A stretch of DNA of 64,000 nucleotides, from positions 436,557 through 500,556 of the forward strand of contig MU001694.1 in assembly GCA_010093515.1 (NCBI GenBank), written 5' to 3'. The notes beneath the pieces were generated by a model. It worked only from the letters and a program-made list of their open reading frames with translations, did not search any database and was not told the origin of the DNA. A program made the translations under genes and the position numbers. Below are positions 11,345 to 27,242 of the stretch, piece after piece (the first letter of the stretch is position 1; each line of letters begins with the position of its first letter). This stretch comes from Lineolata rhizophorae (taxonomy: Eukaryota > Ascomycota > Dothideomycetes > Lineolatales > Lineolataceae).

Positions 11345-13036
11345 CTAGGAGTCCCCTGGATCATCAACTTTCTCAATCCACTCATGGTATCCCCCATTCT
11401 CGGCGTCTGCTCTGCCCACCCATTTCACGCCCAGTGTGCGTTCAACCAATTCCATTCGCTCCTCAATCCAAGTCCACAATTGCTTAGCTACCATTTCCCT
11501 CACGTCTTCATCCTTCACCCGACCCCAAATGGCCTCGGTGAGAACCTCAGAATACTCCGTATCACGAGCGCCATGCTCCGGTGGCCCAGGCGCCATTGCT
11601 TTGAGCAGACATTGAGAGAACGACTGGACGAACGCGGCATCGACTTTCTTCATTCGTTGGCCTAAGGAAGACGAATGAGAATTGCCGGCAGTTTTGTTTG
11701 CGCGAATAGTCTGGTACGACGCCCATTCGTCGACGAGAAGGTTTGGCGCATTGATGAGACCAAGAGAGGTAATCCAAAGGGGGTAGCAATCGGACGTTTG
11801 ATTATTCCGTGGTATAAGCTTCATTAGGCTGTGAGATGCCAAACGGCCCGCGCTCCTGTTGGCTAGAAGCCTGGAATCGAGCAGAATGGCTCTGGCACTT
11901 TCGTCCGTCAAGGTTCCTTCCTGAAAAGCAGTGATAATCCGATTGAACATTGCAAAAACAAGACCCGTAAGGGTGTCCTTGCCATTAACGCGGGTTCCGT
12001 CCGGTGGAGAAAACGACATGCTGTCCATCTTGCGCAAAAAGCGCAAGCACGCGGAGGTGTTACCATCACTCACCGCGTAGGACCATCCTTGGCGGATGAG
12101 GACTGATCGAGCGTCACGAGGGATCTCGGGGCGGGATAGCAGGACGTTGATCACGGCGAGCCATTGCCCAGCGGGTCGCCCCTCTTGAGGCTCGAGAGCA
12201 CGGGAAAGGGAGCGGGATACGCGGGGGAAGCCTAAGGCGGTCGTGACACGCATGAGAGACTGAGAAGCATGGTCGTAGTTCAAAGCGGCCGTGGCCTGCG
12301 TGTTTGCCAATGCCGTGGTTAAAACGCGTAGTATGGATGTGGGCTTAAGAGCTGAATCCAGTTGGCCGCACAAAATGTCCACAAGAGCCTCTTTCTCCAG
12401 TATCCTGGCTAAACGCTTGATTTGGTCCCGCCTGGTGGCAGGATCCGGCACGATCTCCGCTTTATCCCCTTCTTTCGGCCCGGCCCTCAATAAACGAACC
12501 GCTGTCTTCCTCAACCGCGCCGTCAGCGTTATTTTTGGGGAGAGCGTGTTCGATTCGAGGATGTCAGTATCGGATCGGTCGCATTTCTCGTTAAGGGAAG
12601 GGTTGCTCTCAGCGGATGAATTGCGGAGGTGCGGAGGTATCAAGCCGTCACGGAGATCGTCGACTGGAGAATGGAGGTTGATCTGTCGCTGGAGGCGCCG
12701 TCGTAGTGGTGGCTGGTCGACGAAGGAGAAGAGAACATGCATTTCTTCGCCCAACGGGTAGGCAGATTCGTCGTTGGATGCACTCGGCTTCCAGGGAGCC
12801 CTTCGATGGTGGATCTTCGGCTCCCATGGCAGCTGCTCTTGCTGTCGCGACCGCGCTTCTTGTTGAACTGGTCGCGACCTATGAGGCAGTGGCAGCTGGC
12901 CCTGTTCATTCAGGGATAGCGTTTTGTCTGAGGTAGTCGTACTGAGGGCCCGGCTTCCTACAACGGCGCGCACGTTGGCAAGAGCTCTTCTGCAGAAGAG
13001 ACAAACGGAGACCGGCCGGCTGGCAGGGCGAGCCAT
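11345..13036 (-). CDS. Hypothetical protein, probably mitochondrial
   Basis: Single exon of 563 aa. The N-terminus MARPASRPVSVCLFCRRAL is rich in Arg, Ser and Ala, lacks acidic residues for about 40 positions and contains a CLFCRRAL motif, as in many fungal mitochondrial precursor proteins. The rest is predicted alpha-helical (repeated Leu/Ala/Arg segments such as SILRVLTTALANTQATAAL), which would fit a helical-repeat organellar RNA or ribosome factor. That role is inference; I do not recognise the family. The start at 13036 is the only ATG that gives the targeting-like leader. Confidence 0.7.
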   Translation of the reverse strand: MARPASRPVSVCLFCRRALANVRAVVGSRALSTTTSDKTLSLNEQGQLPLPHRSRPVQQEARSRQQEQLPWEPKIHHRRAPWKPSASNDESAYPLGEEMHVLFSFVDQPPLRRRLQRQINLHSPVDDLRDGLIPPHLRNSSAESNPSLNEKCDRSDTDILESNTLSPKITLTARLRKTAVRLLRAGPKEGDKAEIVPDPATRRDQIKRLARILEKEALVDILCGQLDSALKPTSILRVLTTALANTQATAALNYDHASQSLMRVTTALGFPRVSRSLSRALEPQEGRPAGQWLAVINVLLSRPEIPRDARSVLIRQGWSYAVSDGNTSACLRFLRKMDSMSFSPPDGTRVNGKDTLTGLVFAMFNRIITAFQEGTLTDESARAILLDSRLLANRSAGRLASHSLMKLIPRNNQTSDCYPLWITSLGLINAPNLLVDEWASYQTIRANKTAGNSHSSSLGQRMKKVDAAFVQSFSQCLLKAMAPGPPEHGARDTEYSEVLTEAIWGRVKDEDVREMVAKQLWTWIEERMELVERTLGVKWVGRADAENGGYHEWIEKVDDPGDS

Positions 13037-13499
13037 CGTTGAAACAATGAATGCCTCAAGTTCAATGAGGTCATGTGGGCGGATTCCGAGGCTGTTCTGC
13101 GCAAATCACATTGAAGAAGCTCTAGCACCAACGGATGGGGACTTGATGAACGTTGCGTGAAACTTGGGGTCAGCGGAGACGCGCCGGGCCGCAGTCGCGT
13201 AAATTGTGGTCACGTGATGATTGTCGATTAGCATTCGACTCTGGGCGGTGGATTCCTGGTGGAAATTGAACTTCATGTAAGGCTTGTCGTACATCTGTTC
13301 ACAGTAGCAGAATGGATACGAACTATATTCCCCCTTGCATAACCGCGCAACCTGGTGAATTCATAACAAAGAACACCCACACCCATCGCCATCCAGGTAT
13401 CCCGAACCGCACCCAGGCCCCTCCGATCCGTCGGATTACGGCCTATGACCATTGATACGAATAATTGAAGAAATTATAAGAAGATTACACGTCGCGCAC
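13037..13499. other. Intergenic between the mitochondrial protein gene and smc3
   Basis: Promoter of the 563-aa gene plus the 3' flank of smc3. No additional gene is seen. Confidence 0.5.
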
Positions 13500-17366
<3,867 letters not shown>

Positions 17367-18090
17367 GGCGACAAGTGGGCCGGATGCCCGGCGGGGCGGA
17401 GTGCTAGACGCGACGACAGATCACCGACAAAGCAATGGAGCCGGCGAGAAGGCTACGTTTAAGGCAAGTGGCGCGTGCGCGTATTGAGCGCGACGGGTGA
17501 GAACGGCCTCGGCGGGGAGCGCATCAACGACGCTGCGCGCGCATCGACTTCTGCACGGGAGACCGCGTCTCGAGGTGGGCGTGTCGGTCGCAAGGGCAGC
17601 TCGGGTGGGTCTCGCGCGGCGAGTGGGCGTGGACGCGCACAAGCCTAGGGCGATTCGCGTTTTCATTTGCTATTCCGGATCGGGTAAGTTTGCCCAGCCT
17701 TGGCACGTCTTGCTGACTTGGCGGCCAAAATTGAATGCAGAGTTGTGGGGAGACTTAATAACTTGGTCCAGTGATGCGAGGTTCTTGTACTATATTGAAC
17801 ATTTGACCTGTTCTTTAGAAACATTCCGTATATTCGCCCAACCACCTTGAGATCCATGGACTCAAAATCGACGATTCATCAACAGAACTACTTCGGGGGT
17901 ATCTAATAACAGTACGAGGGAGGATGACAACGTGCTGCTTATGCTTTTCACAAGCCTTTGCCCACTGCAGCATAAGCGTACAAGGGTAATCCGATCCAAA
18001 GAGGAAGATATAAAAAAGAAAAAGAGAAAAAAGAAAAATACACAGGCAAGTTCATGCTCGCATGTCTTTCATAGATCACCGAAAACATCG
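17367..18090. other. Intergenic between smc3 and sconB
   Basis: smc3 promoter region (GC-rich, open in several frames) and the sconB 3' flank. A purine-rich A/G stretch occurs at about 18000-18040. No gene is supported. Confidence 0.5.
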
Positions 18091-20361
18091 TCAAGGGCTT
18101 TCTTTGCACTCCGGAGTGAAGCTGTAAAGCCTCACGTCACCGTCTTCGCTTCCGGAGACCAACCGACTATCGCTCAAACCTAGGCAAGTCACAGGACCAG
18201 TATGTCCAGTGAACGTTCTGTCGCATCTCCCAGTTTGGGGGTCCCACACCTTGACCATCCGGTCCTCGGCGCCAGACACAAAGCGAAGAGTGTCCCCGGC
18301 AAGGGCCCAGACGCCTTCCAGATGGCCGAAGAAGGTCCGAATGCATCGGCCCCTCGCGACATCCCACAGGCGGATAGTGTTGTCCAAAGAACCGGTCAAC
18401 ATGTATCGCGGGGGCAAGGGCCGGGTCGATATAGTGCCCGGCTCAAAAAAGGGGGCGTAACTCTGGTTCGACGCAAAAAGCAACGCATTGGACACTCCTT
18501 GAGAATTACGTGGGGCATCGTTCCCACTATTTTGTAGGTAGCTAGATGCGCCCGAAGAGTCCGAGACGTTCCCGTCATCCCCAGGAGCGTCGTGGTGTTC
18601 GGCAATATCATGGATTTCAAACTCGTGAGGCAGCGGCAGCACTTGCTGGACTTGCCCGACATGACCTTCAAACACCTTGAGGCATCTTCGAGTATCCAGA
18701 TCCCAAAGTCGGATAGTGCAATCGTCCGAGGCGGAGAAAACGGTTCGGGACGCTGTGTCCACTTTGACAGCGTTTACCCAGTCGGTGTGTCCGCGGAGAA
18801 GAAACGTCGATCTGTCCTGTATGTTCCAGATCCGGATCGATTTATCCATGGAGCCCGAAGCAAGTATGTTGTTTTCGAAATGCAGATTGATGATACCACT
18901 ACTATGGCCCGTGAGAGTGCGGATGCACTCACCGGTTCGCCAATTCCAAATTTTCAACGTGCAATCAAGGCCGCCGCTGATAAGTTGCGCGTCATCAAAC
19001 TGAAGACATCGTATGCCGGATGTATGACCAGTGAGCGTGCGAATCTCCTTCCCGCTCTTCATATCCCAAATTTTGATGGTGGAATCGTAGGATCCCGTAG
19101 CAAGAATGTTGTCATCAAACTGAAGGCACATCACTCCATTAGAATGGCCCCTGAAGACTTTCGTTGTGCACCTTCCGTATTTCCAGTTAGTCCCAATCAT
19201 GAAACGATCTTTGTAGACGTCCTTCCACCTTTTCTTGTTGCAGACTTTCTTCGACACCGGTTCGGCGGAAGCGGTTCCGCTATGTGCTGATCGTTTAGTC
19301 CCGGCCATTGCCGGTTGGTTTGGCGCATCTGCCTCCGCACTTGACTGTCGGGGTTCGTCCGGCCGTGTCGGCTCCGGGACGGGCGTAATGTTCGGAGACC
19401 ATTCATTCAAGCCTCGCCGGGAGGCGCGAATTTGATTCTGGCGCTTTTCTGTCCTCAGGCGCTTCCGTTCCAGAAGCGGCAAGCCCCATCCGCACTTGGT
19501 GCACTTCCTGTCAATGTGTTGTTCGCACATCTTATGCCATACCACGTCATCATCTGCCATCGTCCTCCATCTACGGCTGACTTGTGCCGCCTTACATAAC
19601 GACGTTGTGTCGAGGTACGAAAGAATCTTGAATCCAAGTTCGGGCGGAAGAGCGGAGAGAAAGTCAATTTTGATCAGTTCTCGAACGGACGCAGAAATCA
19701 TGGATAGTTGCGGAAAGCAGCATTGGGCGAGAATCCCCTCCAACATGAGATTTCGATGCTTTGAGGGCGCGGCGGAAAACAAGGACCAGACGTGCGCGAT
19801 GGCTTGTTGGTCAGCCTCGGAGAGGCTATTCAACTCCTGTAATGAGTGTCAGAAATAGATCGCATCCCACGACTGGCCGTCCAATGGCGCTTAAGGGTTC
19901 GCACTATTAGTACGTACACTTTGCAGCTGCTCCATCGAGGGCTCGTTAGCTTGACGGCGACACTTGAGGTCGGGTCGGTGCCGATAGCAATACTTCGAGT
20001 TTGACGAGGCCATCGACGAATTCAGGCTAGACGCGGAACCGAGAGGGTTGTACTGCTGTGGAATGTGTATCGCGAGGAAAGGTGCCACAGCACGTTCGGC
20101 CTGCTTGCTCGATGTCGAGATACTAATGGCGCGATCCTTTTCTTCCTTGCTCGGCCCGTCGTCCTCGCGCTCCTCGTCGTCGTAGTTGCGCCGACTTTTG
20201 CCTCCTCCGTGCTCGTGTTCTCGCAATAGCTGCAGCGTGTCTGCAGACTTCATGGAGGAAGTCGCCGCAAGGTGAGAAGAACGTCTTCGTCGATGTCGGG
20301 GCGCAGCGGCGAGCGTTGCGGACGGCGGCAACTCGTGAGGATGTCGCGACGTTGATGCCAT
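18091..20361 (-). CDS. sconB: Sulfur controller SconB/SCON-2 (Met30-like F-box WD40 protein)
   Basis: Substrate-recognition subunit of an SCF ubiquitin ligase; in Neurospora and Aspergillus the orthologue negatively controls the bZIP activator of sulfur assimilation (CYS3/MetR). Exon 1 (20361-19918) and exon 2 (19836-18091), with an 81-nt intron between MEQLQS and ELNSLSEAD, give 729 aa. The conserved block [16 protein letters not shown] closes exon 1. The F-box [19 protein letters not shown] begins near residue 204, followed by the Cys motif [16 protein letters not shown], and the C-terminal half has seven WD40 repeats (GH...IKIWD, IRLWD and similar). The start at 20361 (AAGATGGC) has good context; an upstream in-frame ATG at 20445 would add 28 residues. 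The N-terminal 100 residues are low complexity (Arg, Ser, acidic). Confidence 0.94.
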
Positions 20362-21290
20362 CTTCGCGCCGGACACGCAATGAGCGGGCGGCCTATATGA
20401 ACGGATTCCGACTGTGTACGCCCTTGGGACGGAAGGCGCTATCATGCAGTTTCGAGCTCGGGCTGGCGATGGCGTGCTAGCGGGCTGGCGAACGACAATT
20501 GTGGCCTGAGCCAAGACCCGGCGGGCACGAGCGAGCTGGTATACCTTAATTAGGGACCACGTCCTCGAAAATGCAACAGATTGGCCTCAAGGATAGAGGC
20601 GCGAGGACGCCCGCAGTAGAAAAGCGACAGAAGACGGAGACCAGCGCAGCTCGCGGCGGGTGCTGGTCCTCAGAGGACGGCATGAGGCATTATGCGGTAG
20701 CGAGACCGCTTAATTGCAAGGTTTGCCGCTGTGGCGGGAGGGGGGATGCTGGTGCACGTGACCCGACATGCCGTGCTCTGCAGGCGAGGTCGCGCCATCA
20801 CCAAAGCGCCTGGCTAACTTGTGGTAGTTAAGTTTGATCAATACCATACATAATTTTCTCCTGATTGTCTCAGTGTAGGTCTGGGCTTGGGGATTTTTAT
20901 GCGGAACTTCAGTCAGCAAGATTATAAAAGCAGTGTCATCGGAAGAAATGAAAAGCTGTTATAGTAGGCCGTCAATTTCCGTGAGCAATCGTGCTATGGA
21001 AGAACGTAGTGAAGATCTGACAGACGTATTCATATCCCTAACATCCTCCGGCTGATGAAAGTCTTGACGAATCGCTGATTATGCGGTCAAAATACCGAAT
21101 CAGACAGCCTTTTCAAAGCCACCTAACAAACGTATACACAAGTGATTCCTTCACATCTCAAGCTTCTCAAACTAATACCAGTTCCTAGTAGGTCAGCAAT
21201 GCAATCAACCTGGTCGAGCGATCCAGCAATGTCCGGTCACATCCAAATATCCTATCCGTTTCACGCGTGAGCGATAGAACTCAGCGCAGT
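20362..21290. other. Intergenic upstream of sconB
   Basis: sconB promoter side, GC-rich at 20570-20800 and AT-rich afterwards, ending at the 3' end of the first DUF6590 gene. No gene is supported. Confidence 0.5.
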
Positions 21291-23393
21291 CTACTGGCGT
21301 ACGTTGTAGTGTGAGCCACCTTCTTGAGTGTCCTCATAATCATCCTCTTCTTCTTCATCCTCTTCGTCTCCTGGTGGCTGGTTAGATTGAATACTCTGTG
21401 CACAACCGCCCTCGGTTTGATATGCTGCAGCTTGGTGCTGGGCGTATAACATCGATTTACTCCGCGAAGCCGTGTACGGATGGTTTCCCCGAGCAAGAGC
21501 AGCAGATTTTTCGTAGCCGTAAGGGGCAAGAGGTTGATTATAACCGCTTTCCGGGCTATCATACCCTGCACTTGATATACGTGGGGTATCCGATCGTTGT
21601 CTTTCATAGTGGCCACGATTGTCGTGTAGGGAAGCGTATGCTGAACCCGACGCCTGCGGAAGATCTGGTAGCTGGTATTCATTGGCACGACCGTTGTCAT
21701 CGTCGTCGTCTTCCTCGTCGCCATCATCGTCACTTGGCTTGTCTACCCAAACATCGAGAAATTGTTGCTTGAGCGCAACCCTTGAATCTTTATGGACTTT
21801 CCCGAAGTCATACACTTTAACGTTATGTTCAAGGGTATAGACTTTACCAAAGTTTATTCGTGAAAGAGGATCCATGGAATAAGATGGATCCCTGGGTTCG
21901 ACCCTAATAGCGTACGGTCGCATCCCCTTTTCGCCTTGGCTTGGTTTTTCGTCTCGAGTAGGAACGGGACATTTTTTGCCGGTATATATGATGGCATGGT
22001 CATTCTTCTTGACAGTTGGTTTGGCGACGCCTTTCCGGCTGTATGTCTGAATTGGCCTAGTACAGCGAACGTTTAGTAACAGGCCAAACGATCTAGAGAA
22101 GTAACTTACAAACACGAACAAGAGTCATTTCCCTCACGGATAACAACAAACCATCTTATCTTGGTTGCGTAGCGCTCTCCAAAGCTATCAGTGATGATAG
22201 TCACTTTTGCGTTTTCGTCTCCAAGTGGCTCTGGCCAGAGGACCTTCAAGACCTAAGAAATTTTAGCACCAAGAGTTTTGAAATGCGCGCCATCGAAAAA
22301 GTGTGAATATCAAGGTAGTAGATCATCTGCTCAATTCACCTTTCCGAACTTGAAGAAGTCACGGCCTGGGTACCGCTTTTCGAACTCTGTTCGGCATTAG
22401 CACCGAGTGTCATTAGTTATTGCGGGCGCTATGGGGTGTACCTGGGTCCAATTTTTCCCGAATTCCTTCTGTGCCGATGAGCTTTCTCTTAGACTTTATT
22501 CCGTGCTTGAGCAGCTCGGGATCGATTTTTCCAGGCTCTCCTCGCTGCATATTAAGTGCGATGTAATTATTGTCCTTTGTGGGAGGGATAAAAATGCCCT
22601 TGACGCTTCCCCGAGGTGGAGGCCTTGGACCACCTGAGCATCAAGTCAGCATGGATGAATTGCGGTATTGCATAGCGTTTGAAAGCCATACCTGGGTGGT
22701 GTCCGTAGGCATTAACATCGGCCACTTCATGACCATATCCCGATGCCGCTGAAGGACCTTCTCCAAGTGTCCAATGAGTCTAGGTTCTTTGAAGCTCTTA
22801 AATGGCATCAACGCATCCTTTCAGTAACAACCAGAAATATAGATAGACTTGTGTGAAGGCTTACTTGCGCCAAATCAAGACCTTATGAAAGTGTACAACT
22901 TACCTGGTGGCCCAACGTGCAGTGTGGAAAATTGGGCTTCAAGACTTCCTTGGTAGGGATATGAAGTGTACCCATGACGAATAAACGGCCGACCACGCTG
23001 ATCGGCCTCTGCAGTGGAAAATCCGGAGGTCGGATCATGTGCCGGGGGCCTGTTTGACAACACAGAACGGTTAGACTTGCCTTGTTCCTACCACAAAGGG
23101 GAAAATACGAACACGTATCTCGGATCTTGCTGCTCCTGCTGCTCCTGCTGTTGCGTCGTTTGGCCTTGAGCGCTATACATACACACACAAAAAAGCGAGG
23201 GGTCTCAGTAATTTATTATTCCGTTTTGGCCATTGGCGAGGAAAGAGAATGTCACGCACAACTGAGCTTGCGGTAGGTTCGAGTCGGGGTACAATTCCCG
23301 CCCGTCTCGAAATACCCAACAGCGCCGAGCATCGTCATAGTAACGATACTCGTTGTAGGAAGCATCCCATATCCAAGGCTTGGCCGGTTCCAT
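21291..23393 (-). CDS. DUF6590 protein A, eight exons (518 aa)
   Basis: Member of a fungal family of unknown function. Exons: 23393-23260, 23172-23113, 23049-22904, 22760-22692, 22633-22442, 22386-22340, 22252-22110, 22056-21291; all phases match. The N-terminus carries the short aromatic motif WIWDASYNEYRYYD followed by WVF, also seen in the two paralogues. A Gln-rich, disordered linker follows. The DUF6590 core starts near residue 201 with LDPEFEKRYPGRDFFKFGKV and LKVLWPEP, continues through SCSCLPIQTY and HAIIYTG, and ends with DPLSRINFGKVYTLEHNVKVYDFG. The C-terminus is a long disordered tail with two acidic runs (Asp/Glu) and many Tyr, Gln and Gly. It is divergent to coiled-coil gene 1 (1.2 kb apart). 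Exon 4's acceptor and exon 1's donor are the least certain. Function is unknown; acidic tail and no signal peptide suggest a nuclear or cytosolic protein (inference). Confidence 0.8.
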
Positions 23394-24612
23394 GATGGGA
23401 AGCCGGCGCCGCTGGGAGCAGCAACGGCATTGGAGTAGGCTGGCGTTGGGTATAACGGCGCGTCCCTAAGGCGTGAAACCTGCTGCATACTTATGTTCCC
23501 CGACGCAGCCGGACGTGGCTCCATAGTCGAGTGCGGCTCTGCGAGGCCCGTGGGCGGCTGGGGACAAAGTCGGTTGGGGCTTACATGATTTACAGTTCAT
23601 CAGCTGCGAGATGCCGCGTCTTGCGTGCGGGGCAGCACGGCTCTAGCCGTAGAGCCACACGATATGGACACTAGCGTGGTTGCCTTCACGGCGCCTGCAG
23701 CGACGAGGCCTTGGCTGCAGCACCCGGGCCGCGGGTGCGATGCTGAGAAGGCTGCCGACCACAGGCACGGATGGGTACTGCTGCTGCGCATCATGTTTGA
23801 GGTGGTCGCACCACCGCTCAGCTTATAACTTCCAGTCATGCCCAGTACTACAGACCAGCCAGTTACTGTAGAGACACCTAGAATCAGGTAATACGGGATC
23901 ATAGTTTTTTTCAGACCAACAGTCTCAAACGACCTAAAACAGCCACATAGCTCCGTGGCCTACATAGTGATCTTCGTATGGAACGGGTTAAAACACATCC
24001 GTTTTTCAAAACATTTAAAACGGGCGTATGCAGACCCCTGTACTGCTCCCTGTTTAAAGCGCCCGGCGTGCGTCGGAAGTAGCCAGATTCTTAGGAAGGT
24101 GCTCCGTACGTAGGTAGTACGTATGCGACATCCCACGCGCCAAGGCTGGTGGCTGCTTTAAGAGAAGGCCGCCCGGGCACGGGCCATGGCCGCATATAAT
24201 CCAACAGGGGAAGCCAGCCGTGCCCCGTTAAAACATTCCTCGCAGAAACGGCCTGGTCAGCGCATACCTATGGCGCCACGCGCCGCACTCCGTTCATCCT
24301 TGCGAGACCCAGACGTCCGTTCTCGTCCTCCCTCTGGAAACCAAACAAGCGATCGACGCGACAAACAAACGAACACCCTCCCGTCACGCACGCGTCGGAC
24401 CAAGGCTCTGTCGTCGGCTAGTGGCGAGCGGAACCACGCGTCGAACCCCGTATTGGATGGAGCCCTCTCCTGAGCATCATCCCATGGACTGTTCTTCCAG
24501 ATTTCCCAAAACGGAGATTCCTCAACCGAGTCCGGACCGACAGTAGCTGGCAAAGCCGTCCAAAGAAGTCGCGCTCACAGCCCTCGATGCTCGGCCGTCT
24601 AACCCAGCTACA
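23394..24612. other. Divergent promoter region of pair 1
   Basis: Lies between the DUF6590 gene A start and the coiled-coil 1 start. Short GC-rich ORFs at 23600-23900 and 24186-24550 overlap on opposite strands and are not supported. Presumed to contain both promoters. Confidence 0.5.
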
Positions 24613-25881
24613 ATGAAAAGCGAACTTGAATCCGCGGCTGTTCAGGAAGGTGACAAGGCCGAGCCAAATGTACTCTTCCGCCAGTACCAAAAATTATGCC
24701 GTCATCGCGCTCAGATTCTGCTGCTGCGCTCTCGGGTTTGCAACCACCGGCAGTTCTGTAAGGACCAGTACGCCATTGCAAATGCCAAGCAGACAACTCT
24801 CATGACAACCGTGGACGATGTACTCAAAGGTGCCGCACGCCTTGACGCCGTCAAGGAACTCCACCGTGAACTCCAGGAGATCAACGCCGGTATTGACAAT
24901 TACACTGACGAACTGATGAAACTCGAATACGGTTTGAGTTCCGATGAGTCTCTTCTCCGAGAAGAGGAACGCTCCTTTTACCGGCAATTAAAGGATCTTG
25001 CGGGTCCGAATGCCCCGTTTGATGTCAACGAAGAAACTGAACACATTCGGCTTCGGGCTGGCCTCTTAGATGAACTGTATTTTGACGAATCGCCAAGTTC
25101 AGACGCACCCAGTGACGAACTGCCAGCCCAGCTCAGAGACTATTATGACACAGTAGCTGCTGCCAGAAGGTCCCTGGACAATCTGGACGAACTGGAATCT
25201 GATTACAGCCACGCCAAGGCCACTTTAGAGGTGCAACGTCGGGAAGGGCGGCAAATGGACTCTGATGCCATCGACCTACTTCGCAGTTATCCGCAAAATC
25301 GAGCGGATATTGTGAAGCAAATTGGAGATTTTCAGGACGCCATCCGTGAAAAGCGTGATATCTGCTTAGAGGCAGCTATTGAGGCCAAGACATCTGACAA
25401 TTTCGAGGCTCACTTGGCGTCTCGGTACGAGTCTCTCAAAGCCACTGGTGGAGCTGGCGGTCCTTCAGAATCAAGAGATCAACTCGTCGTCACCCTTGAA
25501 GACCCAACTAGCGACCCTTTCGAACTTCTACTAGCTAGAATACCTGATCTGCATGACCGTGTGAACGAATGGATCTCCGAAGCGGAACCAACTTCTTCAG
25601 CTAGCTCCCCAGTGCGCCAGGAGCCGGAATTTAGTGATGCATTGAATTTGTCTCCTATCATCTCGCAGGACCTGGCATCATCCTTTCATTCTGGCCGTAG
25701 CATCGAAGCGTGTCACACAGAGCGCACATCCAACGAGTCAACAAATACTCTCCAGCGAGCAAGATTGAAGCAGTTCAGAGTTTTAAAGCCAGCAAGGCGG
25801 CGCTCCGAACCCATCATTCGAAAGGCATTTTCCGGTGGATCAGCCTTATTATCTCCGCAGAGCACGGGGTTGTCTTGGTAA
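24613..25881 (+). CDS. Coiled-coil protein 1 (partner of DUF6590 A)
   Basis: Intronless, 422 aa, unnamed family. The first 140 residues are predicted helical coiled coil (heptad-like Leu/Ile spacing in LHRELQEINAGIDNYTDELM). After an acidic, Ser-rich break comes a second helical block beginning LPAQLRDYYDTVAAARRSLD. The C-terminus is basic and Ser-rich, with ARRRSEPIIRK. The gene-2 product shares the layout, the L..YYD start of the second block and the RR-x-S-acid-P motif, so these are paralogues. No signal peptide or membrane helix. It is divergent to DUF6590 A. The start at 24613 is the first ATG and gives a compact N-terminus. Function is unknown; a structural or scaffold role is inference. 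Confidence 0.8.
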   Translation: MKSELESAAVQEGDKAEPNVLFRQYQKLCRHRAQILLLRSRVCNHRQFCKDQYAIANAKQTTLMTTVDDVLKGAARLDAVKELHRELQEINAGIDNYTDELMKLEYGLSSDESLLREEERSFYRQLKDLAGPNAPFDVNEETEHIRLRAGLLDELYFDESPSSDAPSDELPAQLRDYYDTVAAARRSLDNLDELESDYSHAKATLEVQRREGRQMDSDAIDLLRSYPQNRADIVKQIGDFQDAIREKRDICLEAAIEAKTSDNFEAHLASRYESLKATGGAGGPSESRDQLVVTLEDPTSDPFELLLARIPDLHDRVNEWISEAEPTSSASSPVRQEPEFSDALNLSPIISQDLASSFHSGRSIEACHTERTSNESTNTLQRARLKQFRVLKPARRRSEPIIRKAFSGGSALLSPQSTGLSW

Positions 25882-27242
25882 TTTGTTGCGCGAATCGCCA
25901 GTCATAACCGTTGTTTAGAAGTCGTCAGGCTGCAGCCATGTTCCTAACGCTGGTTGACTCCTAGACGTCGTAGCTTCATGGCCCAGTAAGTACCAAAGTG
26001 GATGATTTTAATGAAGCTTCTATTGTCTTACAACATCTAGATTCTCATTGATGCGCCTTATTTCATGGAAAGTGCTCGCGAAGGAGTCTTGGGTTTTGCT
26101 ACGGTATACCCATTTAGCTCGTTTCTAATGCTGCAGTCGTGCGTTTTCCTTTCAAAGAACAGATTATCTCTTGTTCGATTTAAGCACCTATTGTGAAAGT
26201 ATGATGTTCCTTATGTGGGCGTCGCTAGGCTATGGGTTTCAATTTGTTCTTAGTCCCATTCTCCAATTTGTGTTAGTATCTATTTATTGAGTTTCCGAAA
26301 TCTTTAGGGAGAATAGTGATGTAACTCTAGTGCTAGATTGAAAAATGGATACTTTCTCGATTTAACCCACTTATGAACGGTTGATGACCTTTCTAAGGCT
26401 ATTTCACATGAGCATGCAGTGGTCAGCATGAACTTCAAAATCCCAAATTGAAAACGCTTTTTTTCACAGCAAGGTCCACAGGTCGCTATACACAGGCACC
26501 CCCATCAAATTCCTAAGCTAGACATCTTCTAGCAGAAAATAGGGAACAGATGGCATCAAAGTTCGTAGGAGGTCAAACAATACTTATGCTCTTCGCATGC
26601 AGTGGAAATGGGGGAAATAATACCCTCTCCCTGCAAATGAATTTCTTTTTGTTTATGGTCTATCGCAACCAATATCTACAGGTGGAAAGCCAGCACACAC
26701 AATGGTTACAAGAACAAACAAAAGGTAGAGGTTCAAAAAAAATCTAGAGCGTTTAGCTTGCGAGTTATAACTAAGTTTGTGGTACATGAAAACAGTCATT
26801 CAGCCTTGTCAAGTCTTATTTGTGCTTGGGATGGAAAAAGAGGTTAGAACAGTGGTTATTAGGAAAAAGCCTTTGAATATGGCCTGACCTTGAGGATGGT
26901 CGTTCATTTTCAATGTTTTTTGATTTCAGTATGTTTCAAATAGAATCTGAATATCAAGACAGCACTCTCGGACAAAAAATAACAAAAATGATGTCGTAAC
27001 GTCGTATCATGTAGCTGCAGATGTACAAAGCTTGAAACAGCTCTGGAGAGCATTTTGAGGTAAGTGGTAAGCAGTAAGAGTAAGGCGTATATAAGGGCGC
27101 ATAATATCGCGCCTTTTGCAAAACAAAATGATTCAAGGAACTAGTGGCGCCCGCACAGCAACCAAATATGAGCGTCTTTCTGGTGTTTCCGGTAATTTAA
27201 ACCGATCGACGAAGACGAAAACCCCACCAGTTCCGTGCCTTA
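25882..27242. other. Intergenic between pair 1 and pair 2 (convergent 3' flanks)
   Basis: AT-rich, 1.36 kb, with T- and A-rich tracts and no convincing ORF. It separates coiled-coil 1 from DUF6590 B. Confidence 0.5.
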